A DNA stretch of 6,366 nucleotides, from contig JAGZDD010000205.1 of the NCBI GenBank assembly GCA_018369015.1, forward strand, positions 1 through 6,366, read 5' to 3'. Below are positions 1 through 5,179 of the stretch, piece after piece (position 1 is the stretch's first letter; every line of letters begins with the position of its first letter). The position numbers and the translations under genes were made by a program. Under the pieces are notes generated by a model. The model did not search any database. It saw nothing but the letters and a program-made list of their open reading frames with translations, and had not been told where the DNA came from. This DNA is from Clostridiales bacterium (GTDB lineage: Bacteria; Bacillota; Clostridia; Lachnospirales; Lachnospiraceae).

Positions 1-91
1 ACGAATACCGGCGGCAGATGGTGGAGTGCCGCAGGCACGGAACCATCTGGCTTTCATCCGTGGTGGTGCCGCGCGCAGCGCGGCATGAAAG
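1..91 (+). repeat. Tail of a hairpin-rich intergenic repeat, cut by the window edge (copy A0)
   Basis: No coding sequence is seen. The stretch holds two hairpins. The first (15-49) has arms CAGATGGT and ACCATCTG around an inner stem GTGCC/GGCAC with loop GCA; the two stems are separated by a symmetric GGA/GGA internal loop. The second is the terminal hairpin of the repeat: CTTTCAT (51-57) and ATGAAAG (85-91) flank the strong stem TGCCGCGC/GCGCGGCA (67-74 and 78-85) with loop GCA. The string GGCACGGA, then AACC, then CTTTCAT is shared with the tail of the next copy (about 320-344), which is why this is called the end of a preceding unit. The unit start lies outside the window, so its length is unknown. 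Confidence 0.7.
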
Positions 92-92
92 T

Positions 93-380
93 TTACTATA
101 AAAGTTATCAAGCGGGCAGACGCAGGGGCAAGTTTACTTGACCCTATGCCTGCACATTTGATAATCCCAAAGTATGAGCACGAGTTGCCGTCAGGCAACG
201 GAAAGTGCGGCGCTGCGTGCCTGTGTTGCTAAGCGCCGGTGGTACGCGTCCAGCAACGACCGGAGTGGAACGTAGACCGCTTGTTAAGCACCGATCGGAA
301 CGGAGTGTAGACTCCGCCGGCACGGAGCAACCCTGAGCTTTCATTTATAGTGATGCCGCCGGACGGCGGCATGTCCGTTG
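93..380 (+). repeat. Full-length structured intergenic repeat, about 287 bp (copy A1)
   Basis: This is the only complete GC-rich copy in the window. In order it holds: the head TTTACTATAAAAG; a stem TTATCAA (105-111)/TTGATAA (158-164) enclosing the tight hairpin CAAG-TTTA-CTTG (129-140); the shared phrase CAAAGTATGAGCACGAG; a hairpin GTTGCC (184-189)/GGCAAC (194-199); a GC-rich core with two copies of a 26-bp motif (252-277, 287-312); and a tail hairpin ATGCCGCCG/CGGCGGCAT (353-372). The tail hairpin is framed by the 10-bp inverted repeat GAGCTTTCAT (335-344)/ATGAAAGCTC (384-393), whose right arm already belongs to the next head. Much of it is nearly identical to 6066-6245. The minus-strand reading frame across 144-344 has no protein-like character and is not called. 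The unit could be a MITE-like element, a REP-like unit or a non-coding RNA; the sequence does not decide. Confidence 0.75.
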
Positions 381-450
381 ACTATGAAAGCTCGGCAAGT
401 GGACGCACAGACGGGCAAGCTCACTTAACTTTGGCTCATTGCCAGCGAAA
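381..450 (+). repeat. Degenerate head of a third tandem repeat copy (A2)
   Basis: ACTATGAAAGCT at 381-392 matches the repeat head exactly as at 6069-6080. The following bases (CAAGTGG, then GGGCAAGCTCACTTAAC) align with the head of the full copies (CAAGCGGGCAG, then GGGGCAAGTTTACTTGAC). Similarity fades around 445-450, about 45 bp before the flavoprotein start. The distance from the previous head (93) to this one gives the unit period of about 287 bp. No convincing -10/-35 pair was found between here and 480, so the promoter of the flavoprotein gene is unresolved. Confidence 0.6.
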
Positions 451-496
451 ATAAAAAACAGGCCAATAAGGCCGTAGAGAAAAAGGAGAGAACTTT

Positions 497-1444
497 ATGA
501 AAGTATTGGGTATTGTCGCCGGAAGACATAACGGCAACAGTGAGATCCTTGTAAAGGAAGCTTTATCCGCAGTACAGGAGGCTGGCGGAGAATGTACACT
601 TATCAACTTATTTGACTACCACATCGAACCCTGTCTCGGATGTGAATCCTGTACAATGAGCATGGGCGATGTTGCCCAGGGCAAGGGCGATTACAAAGGC
701 TGTGTGCTGAAAAATAAGGATGATATGGATAAAATCGTCAGCGCTATGCATCAGCAGGATGCGGTTATTATCGGATGTCCAACCTATGACCTCATGCCAA
801 GCTCTTTATATTTGCGCTTTGCCCAGAGATTTCTTGCCTATGAGCTGTCCTTCCTTTTAAAAATCGGAAAGGTTCAAAGAGATCCTCACCTTGTTGCCGG
901 TGTTATCGCAGTCGGCGGTTCCTGCCACGACTGGCAGACATTGTCTCTGGAATGTATCGGCGCTACGATGTTTACTCAGTCAGTCAAGGTTGTTGACCAG
1001 ATGATGTCCATAAGAAACGGCCGTCCGGGCAATGTTTTATTAAGACCTGAGCAGATTGAGCGTGCCCACAAGCTGGGTGAAAACATTGTAAAATCTGTAA
1101 ATACACCGTTTGAGGAACGCACATGGCTTGGCGACCCGGATATGGGCTTATGTCCAAACTGCCATTCCTCCCTTGTATTTAAAGGCGAACCTCACTGGGA
1201 TGGCATCCAGTTCCCATTTGAATGTGCTGTCTGCGGCGCCGGCGGTGATCTCGTCCGCGATGAGAATGGCGAAATGAAATTTGTCCTCGCAGAAAACGGG
1301 CTTTGCCGTGACAGAAATGTTAACGAATCCCGCGAACTTCATTTGGATGAAATTGTAGCTACAAAAATTGATTTCTTCCAGAAACAGCATACGATTCAGG
1401 ATGCCTACAAAAAATACAAGGAAATGAAATTCCCGGCGATTTAA
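497..1444 (+). CDS. Flavodoxin-fold NAD(P)H-dependent FMN reductase / iron-sulfur flavoprotein-like, with C-terminal zinc ribbon
   Basis: The 315-residue soluble protein starts at an ATG preceded by AAAAAGGAGAGAA (479-492), a good ribosome binding site. Residues 1-200 have the NADPH-dependent FMN reductase layout: MKVLGIVAGRHNGNSE is the first strand plus phosphate-binding loop for FMN, and the GCPTYDLMPSSLY segment (93-105) is the second flavin loop. The cysteines C46, C49, C52 (CLGCESC) and C69 recall the compact cluster motif of archaeal and clostridial iron-sulfur flavoproteins, but the last spacer is 16 residues instead of the usual 4-7. Residues 219-246 carry two CxxC knuckles (CPNC and CAVC), a probable zinc ribbon or rubredoxin-like site. 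The likely role is cytoplasmic electron transfer or quinone/oxidant reduction; the substrate is unknown. It stands alone, converges on the Hsp70 gene, and lies just downstream of the repeat array. The flavoprotein call is firm; the cluster is inferred. Confidence 0.85.
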   Translation: MKVLGIVAGRHNGNSEILVKEALSAVQEAGGECTLINLFDYHIEPCLGCESCTMSMGDVAQGKGDYKGCVLKNKDDMDKIVSAMHQQDAVIIGCPTYDLMPSSLYLRFAQRFLAYELSFLLKIGKVQRDPHLVAGVIAVGGSCHDWQTLSLECIGATMFTQSVKVVDQMMSIRNGRPGNVLLRPEQIERAHKLGENIVKSVNTPFEERTWLGDPDMGLCPNCHSSLVFKGEPHWDGIQFPFECAVCGAGGDLVRDENGEMKFVLAENGLCRDRNVNESRELHLDEIVATKIDFFQKQHTIQDAYKKYKEMKFPAI

Positions 1445-1459
1445 TTACTCTCTATCATT

Positions 1460-1513
1460 AAAAAGCTGCGCCTGTTTTGCGATTAAAACTTCGCAAAGAC
1501 GGCGCAGCTTTTT
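1460..1513. terminator. Bidirectional intrinsic terminator between the convergent flavoprotein and Hsp70 genes
   Basis: The arms AAAAAGCTGCGCC (1460-1472) and GGCGCAGCTTTTT (1501-1513) are perfect complements. An inner stem follows (roughly TTTTGCG 1475-1481 with CGCAAAG 1492-1498) around an AT-rich loop. The stem begins 15 bp after the flavoprotein stop, and because the arms carry A5 and T5 ends it gives a GC stem plus U-tract in both directions, as expected for convergent genes. For the Hsp70 transcript it lies about 80 bp past the stop. Confidence 0.92.
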
Positions 1514-1560
1514 AATTTTCAAGTTAAATTCCCCAGGCTGTCATATAAAGGTGGGAGGCG

Positions 1561-1587
1561 CCCTGCGGCGGCAGAGCCGCTACAGGG
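1561..1587. other. Strong GC-rich hairpin just after the Hsp70 stop codon
   Basis: CCCTGCGGCGGC, loop AGA, GCCGCTACAGGG: twelve-base arms with one mismatch and one possible G-T pair, starting 7 bp beyond the TGA of the Hsp70 gene on its 3' side. No T-run follows in either direction, so it is not a standard intrinsic terminator. It could protect the 3' end of the message, or be a relic of the GCCGCC-type tail hairpin of the repeat family seen elsewhere in the window. The sequence similarity to those tails is too short to decide. Confidence 0.6.
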
Positions 1588-1594
1588 AAATTGC

Positions 1595-3949
1595 TCAAAA
1601 CGCTTTAAATGGGAGGATTTTGGTTGGGATAGGGGTGTGTACGAGTTTTTTTTCATCAAGGAAAGAAAACATTCGTTTCTTTGTAATAACTTTGTGGCTC
1701 TTGTAGCCTGTCACTAATGTCGTACCGTCCTCTGACACCCCTATGATTATACCCTTCTCCTCTTTTGTACATGTATATACCGCTTTAATATTTTTCCATT
1801 TCTTAAGTTCCGGCATCACTACCGCACTGACGCCGCAGGCCAAAACACTTCCATCGCGTCTCAGGCCGACAGTATCTATCTCTCCGGTACTAATAGATAC
1901 CATATCATGCCAGTCGTTGACATTACACTGGCCATAATCATTCATTCCACAAGCAACAACGCGGCCATCATTCAAAAGGCCTACAATATGCAAAATCCCC
2001 CTGGTAATAAAGTCTACGCCCTGCCAGTTATTCACGGCATTTTCTATATTATTTATATTTTTCTTATCTATAATACCACCGTTCTTCACCGCAACAATAT
2101 GGCCATCATTTAAAAGACCTATATCCCACCCTAAAGCACTAACAACCATTTTTATCGTATAGCTACTCCACTCATCTATAATACCGCTTACCCGCCCGGT
2201 GGTAAAAACACGGCCATCCTTATCCACTGCAAACTGGCGCTGCCCATAACTCTCCAATGTAGTAATATCATGCCAATGAGCTATACGATCATCAAGCCGG
2301 CAACATGAAAAAACAACGTTTCTATTCTTTTTTAACCCCATAAGACTGTCATAGCCGCATGAAATCGATACAATATCCTGCCATTGTTGGACTTCTTTTA
2401 CTCTTGCTTCCGTTATATTGCCGCCTGCCCTATGGATAGTTCCCCAAAAAATCACCTGTCCATCAGAGGTAAGAATCCATGGCATAATATCTCTTAGGCC
2501 TTTCTCACATACAATATCAACTAACGCCGTTGCCTTATGATTTCTTTTTTGAATTGCATCATACTCTGCCTTACTCACATCAATGAGTCCGATTTCGCAT
2601 AAAGCATCAAAAATTCCTGAAACGTTTTCAGGATAATATTTATTCTCCCCTCCCTGCTCCAGGGCCGCCTTGTGCAAAATACCATTGAACAAATTTACAA
2701 GCTTCCCCTCGGCCTCGCCCCGCTCCCGGGTATCTTCATTATGTTCGTCTGTCAGGCAGTTCGACTTCTCCAAAGGAGAGTCCACAGTTGCCGTGTTCTT
2801 CGCGTCTTGTTTTGTATTTTGTGAAACTGCTTCCTCCTCTTTAGCCTCACCATGCTTCTCCTGCGCTGTGCTGCGTTTCCAAAATCCCAGTGCTCCGGAC
2901 GCAACCGCCAGCTCTAAATCGACGGATGACAGCACCGGCACATTTCCTGCAAATGAAGCGACCAGCGTCTGCACCAGCGGCGTCCGGCTTGTTCCGCCTA
3001 CCATAAGTACTGCCGACAGCTCCCCTACGTCCATCTGGGCCGCTTTCAAAATCCCCCGGCACGACTGGATCGTCTGGCCCACCAGCGGACTTATCATCCC
3101 ATCCAGGGTATCGCGGCTCAGGCCATAGGGCACAAGGTCAAAGCCAATTTGAATATCCTCAAAAAATTCCGGCGCAGAGCTTAAATGGTGCTTCGCCTTA
3201 ATTGCCAGTTCTGCAAGCTGGCTGTCGAGGCGCATCCGGTTGACAGGCTTCTGACTCACAAGCTCCAGCATATCTTTATCCAGCTTTCCAAGCATATCCT
3301 CATAAATATAACGGTCAATATCAATGCCTCCACAGTGTTCCAGTCCCACAGGATCGGCCAGGCTGTAAAAATGCCCTAAATCATAGCCAACCAGCGATAC
3401 ATCAAAGGTTCCCCCGCCAAAATCATAGACAAGAAACCTGCCCTCCTCCTTAATCAGCCCGGCATCCAAATAACACATGGCGGCGGCTGTCGGTTCGTCA
3501 ACCAGTTCGATATCAAACAGGCCTGCCTCCCGGGCTGCCTCGGCAATCTGCTCCTTTTTCTTTCTTCCAAAGGAGGCCGGATAGGTGAGATAGGCTTTTT
3601 CAACAGGCTCTCCTCCGGTCTTAACTGCTCGTTGCGCCATATGCCGGAACAGCTCCGTATACAGATCCCTTGGCCGAAATTCACGTTTTCCAAGGATCAC
3701 CGGAATATCCTGCCCCAAATCCCGCTTAAATTCCATCCTGAAATTCTGTGGTATACGCTTTCTGCTGTTCATGGCTGCCTGGCCAACTAAAATATTTCCG
3801 TTTTCATCGACAAATACCGCAGAAGGCAAAGAGTATTTCCCGCCATACATGCATGTTCCCGTACTCACATCTACCGGAACCGCCCTGCCGTCCTTCCCTA
3901 AGATACAAACGCTTGAGTAGCTTGTTCCTATGTCAATACTTACAATCAT
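1595..3949 (-). CDS. Hsp70-family ATPase fused to a seven-blade RCC1-like propeller
   Basis: 784 residues, probably cytoplasmic. Residues 1-358 are an Hsp70/actin-type nucleotide-binding domain: phosphate-1 IDIGTSYSSV (5-14), the catalytic-loop lysine region FKRDLG (74-79), VDEPTAAA (150-157), phosphate-2 VYDFGGGTFDVSL (174-186), HCGGIDID (205-212) and adenosine motif LMVGGTSRTP (315-324). The DnaK interdomain linker and peptide-binding domain that should follow are absent. Instead come a charged, low-complexity linker (about 360-415), a probably helical segment (416-489), and seven units ending in a DGxVxxxG-like strand (SDGQVIFWG 495 to EDGTTLVTG 740), six of them preceded by a W-x-x-[IV/M] strand (W523, 559, 594, 642, 680, 718). 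This resembles RCC1-type propellers; the best unit is VVACGMNDYGQCNVNDW. I prefer the ATG at 3949 to an upstream GTG at 4039 because of its ribosome binding site and because the promoter leaves almost no leader for the GTG. The ATPase call is firm; client and partners are unknown. Confidence 0.92.
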   Translation of the reverse strand: MIVSIDIGTSYSSVCILGKDGRAVPVDVSTGTCMYGGKYSLPSAVFVDENGNILVGQAAMNSRKRIPQNFRMEFKRDLGQDIPVILGKREFRPRDLYTELFRHMAQRAVKTGGEPVEKAYLTYPASFGRKKKEQIAEAAREAGLFDIELVDEPTAAAMCYLDAGLIKEEGRFLVYDFGGGTFDVSLVGYDLGHFYSLADPVGLEHCGGIDIDRYIYEDMLGKLDKDMLELVSQKPVNRMRLDSQLAELAIKAKHHLSSAPEFFEDIQIGFDLVPYGLSRDTLDGMISPLVGQTIQSCRGILKAAQMDVGELSAVLMVGGTSRTPLVQTLVASFAGNVPVLSSVDLELAVASGALGFWKRSTAQEKHGEAKEEEAVSQNTKQDAKNTATVDSPLEKSNCLTDEHNEDTRERGEAEGKLVNLFNGILHKAALEQGGENKYYPENVSGIFDALCEIGLIDVSKAEYDAIQKRNHKATALVDIVCEKGLRDIMPWILTSDGQVIFWGTIHRAGGNITEARVKEVQQWQDIVSISCGYDSLMGLKKNRNVVFSCCRLDDRIAHWHDITTLESYGQRQFAVDKDGRVFTTGRVSGIIDEWSSYTIKMVVSALGWDIGLLNDGHIVAVKNGGIIDKKNINNIENAVNNWQGVDFITRGILHIVGLLNDGRVVACGMNDYGQCNVNDWHDMVSISTGEIDTVGLRRDGSVLACGVSAVVMPELKKWKNIKAVYTCTKEEKGIIIGVSEDGTTLVTGYKSHKVITKKRMFSFLDEKKLVHTPIPTKILPFKAF

Positions 3950-3952
3950 TTT

Positions 3953-3964
3953 CCCCCCACCTTT
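3953..3964 (-). promoter_or_regulatory. Ribosome binding site that fixes the Hsp70-fusion start
   Basis: Read on the minus strand, AAAGGTGGGGGG ends 3 bases before the ATG at 3949. It is purine-rich and close to AAGGAGG with one T, with the effective core (AAGGTGG) at about the usual distance. The protein then opens MIVSIDIGTS, which is where Hsp70 family members begin. Nothing comparable precedes the in-frame GTG at 4039. Confidence 0.75.
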
Positions 3965-4049
3965 CCTATAGCCATACACTTCTACTTCCCCCTGCTGAGT
4001 TCTCATAGAAGCTCCTGGCCATGCAAGCATTTCGTCCACTGTTTCCGCT

Positions 4050-4081
4050 AGTATACCATATTTTTAATAATTTATAGTCAA
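4050..4081 (-). promoter_or_regulatory. Extended -10 promoter for the Hsp70-fusion gene
   Basis: On the minus strand TTGACT (4081-4076) is followed 20 bp later by TATACT (4055-4050). The latter is preceded by TGG, giving the extended -10 element TGGTATACT. The 20-bp spacer is longer than the usual 17, so the extended -10 is probably what makes the site work; the intervening DNA is nearly all A/T. Transcription would begin near 4043 and give a leader of roughly 95 bases to the ATG at 3949. It implies that this gene is transcribed apart from the AlkD-like gene. No CIRCE-type heat-shock operator is visible. Confidence 0.6.
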
Positions 4082-4177
4082 AAAGGAAAAAACGGCGGCA
4101 ATTTGGGCAAAATCGGTATTCCGGCCAATGTACAGGCTTATTTCCCCCAATATTTTATATCTCCTTAGTCTTCTCCT

Positions 4178-4909
4178 TCACCGTCTAAGCGTTTTTAAAA
4201 CCGCCTTTTCCTCCTGGGCGACAGCATCGGAGTCACAGATTTTTGAAATGGCCTTGTTGTGTATAAATATAGCCAAACACCCTTCCTGAAGGATATGCCA
4301 AACCTTGCCCGAAAAATTAACATAACATTTAGAAACCATCCAGGCCGCCGCCATCTGCGCATAATATCCTTGTGCCTTCAAATTCACCGCAAGTCTTAGA
4401 AGCATATCTACATATGGTTCAGATACATAGTACGCTAAAAACATAACAAAAGCAAACCGGGCCTCATATTCCTTAACTGAGTCTGCCAGGGGAAGCAAAA
4501 ATTCCCAGCCCCTTTCCTGATTCTTTTTAAACGCTTTCAGCCCGGAGCAAAAGCTGTCACACACTGACCAGTTCGTTATTTGAGGCACAAACTCTGTTAT
4601 GTAAACTAATAATTGTTCAAAATCTATTTTAGCATAGCCAAGAATCATCCCGTGCAGCATGATTTCTTCAAAATACTGTTTTTCATCCCACGCTACATAA
4701 TCCTGCCAATTTTCCCGTACAAGCTTTTGGGCCAGTTCACGAAGTTTTGGCAGCCGCACACCCATAATATTCTCTACCCCCGGCAAAAGCCCGGCTGAAA
4801 AGGCTCTGTAGTTATCTTCAGCCATAACCCACAAATGTTCCCGGATCCCAAGGCACAAATTTCCTCTGACAGCTAAGCCACTGACAGGTAGAGATTTATC
4901 TTTTACCAT
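4178..4909 (-). CDS. AlkD-like DNA alkylation repair protein (HEAT-repeat DNA glycosylase family)
   Basis: 243 residues, almost all alpha-helical, as in the AlkD/AlkC HEAT-like superfamily that removes positively charged N3- and N7-alkylated purines without flipping the base. Four residues match those known to line the lesion pocket of Bacillus cereus AlkD (W109, D113, R148, W187): here W114 and D118 in TNWSVCD, R151 in EARFAF and W190 in AAWMVSK, with spacings 4, 33 and 39 against 4, 35 and 39. Activity is therefore plausible. The start at 4909 is supported by GCAGGAGG seven bases upstream; the first 20 or so residues precede the usual family start (IREHLW onward). It follows fba on the same strand, separated by the structured repeat, and has no clear promoter of its own. 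No good terminator follows its stop. Family assignment is firm; substrate range is inferred. Confidence 0.9.
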   Translation of the reverse strand: MVKDKSLPVSGLAVRGNLCLGIREHLWVMAEDNYRAFSAGLLPGVENIMGVRLPKLRELAQKLVRENWQDYVAWDEKQYFEEIMLHGMILGYAKIDFEQLLVYITEFVPQITNWSVCDSFCSGLKAFKKNQERGWEFLLPLADSVKEYEARFAFVMFLAYYVSEPYVDMLLRLAVNLKAQGYYAQMAAAWMVSKCYVNFSGKVWHILQEGCLAIFIHNKAISKICDSDAVAQEEKAVLKTLRR

Positions 4910-4927
4910 CTTATTTCCTCCTGCAAA

Positions 4928-5086
4928 AAAACCTTACCAATTTCTCATTACTATGAAAGTTATCAAATATGCAGGCGCAGGAACAAATCTACCTCCTCCT
5001 GCATATACATATTTGATAACCTCAAGGTATAAAGACGGGCTGCCGTAAGCAGTCACCGCTGATTATGAGAAAATCAGTAAGGTTTT
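4928..5086 (-). promoter_or_regulatory. Long inverted repeat ending in a T-run against the AlkD-like ribosome binding site
   Basis: In minus-strand RNA the arm 5086-5063 starts AAAACCUUAC and can pair with 4950-4928, which ends GUAAGGUUUU. About 21 pairs form in all, allowing G-U pairs and one bulged U. The 3' arm runs on as a T7 tract (4931-4925) that directly abuts GCAGGAGG (4924-4917), the ribosome binding site of the AlkD-like gene. Inside lies a 13-bp perfect inverted repeat, GTTATCAAATATG (4959-4971)/CATATTTGATAAC (5008-5020). The 5' arm can alternatively fold on itself (CTGATT/AATCAG, 5077-5059). No other terminator for fba is seen, so this may end or attenuate fba transcription before the AlkD-like gene. 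Function is inferred. Confidence 0.5.
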
Positions 5087-5135
5087 ATCGCTTTCATTTA
5101 TTATAGTAATACCGCCGTATAGCAGCATACCCCTT
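4948..5135 (+). repeat. Reduced, diverged copy of the structured repeat (copy B)
   Basis: The head TTACTATGAAAG and the stem-forming TTATCAA/TTGATAA match the other copies, as does the following phrase (CAAGGTATAAAGACGGGCTG against CAAAGTATGAGCACGAGTTG). The tail CTTTCATTTAT, then ATAGTAATACCGCCG, matches the tail of the copy at 93-380 (CTTTCATTTATAGTGATGCCGCCG) with a short insertion and a decayed hairpin. The GC-rich core with the 26-bp motif is missing and replaced by about 30 bp of AT-rich sequence, making this copy about 100 bp shorter. Orientation is the same as the other copies. The right boundary is approximate. Confidence 0.6.
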
Positions 5136-5179
5136 TGCCTATCCAAAAAGTGGAGGCTGGCGTCTGCTTTGGCTGCACA

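Noticed and set aside
252..312. CRISPR array, because of repeated units of about 26 bp
   Set aside because: Units are degenerate, spacings are irregular (about 10 to 65 bp), the spacers are themselves repeat-like, and no cas gene is present.
144..344. A 66-codon minus-strand open frame inside the repeat
   Set aside because: It lies entirely in hairpin-rich repeat DNA, has no ribosome binding site, its protein has no family character, and the near-identical copy at 6066-6366 does not preserve a comparable frame.
93..380. Insertion sequence or group II intron
   Set aside because: No transposase or reverse transcriptase reading frame is present, and I could not identify the conserved catalytic domain of a group II intron. 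A non-autonomous MITE remains possible and is stated as such.
378..480. A sigma-A promoter for the flavoprotein gene, starting from TTGACT at 379
   Set aside because: No -10 hexamer lies 16-19 bp downstream, and the TTGACT belongs to the repeat head.
2670..3128. A 152-codon plus-strand open frame opposite the Hsp70 ATPase domain
   Set aside because: It is the antisense shadow of a strongly supported gene, serine- and threonine-rich with no domain.
3950..4039. A longer Hsp70 fusion starting at GTG 4039
   Set aside because: The extra 30 residues do not look like Hsp70, there is no ribosome binding site, and the likely transcription start is only a few bases upstream of the GTG.
4082..4177. 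Terminator after the AlkD-like gene (T-run at about 4084-4093 region on the minus strand)
   Set aside because: A T-rich run follows GCCGCCG, but I could not find a continuous GC stem ending next to it; only short 3-4 bp pairings are possible.
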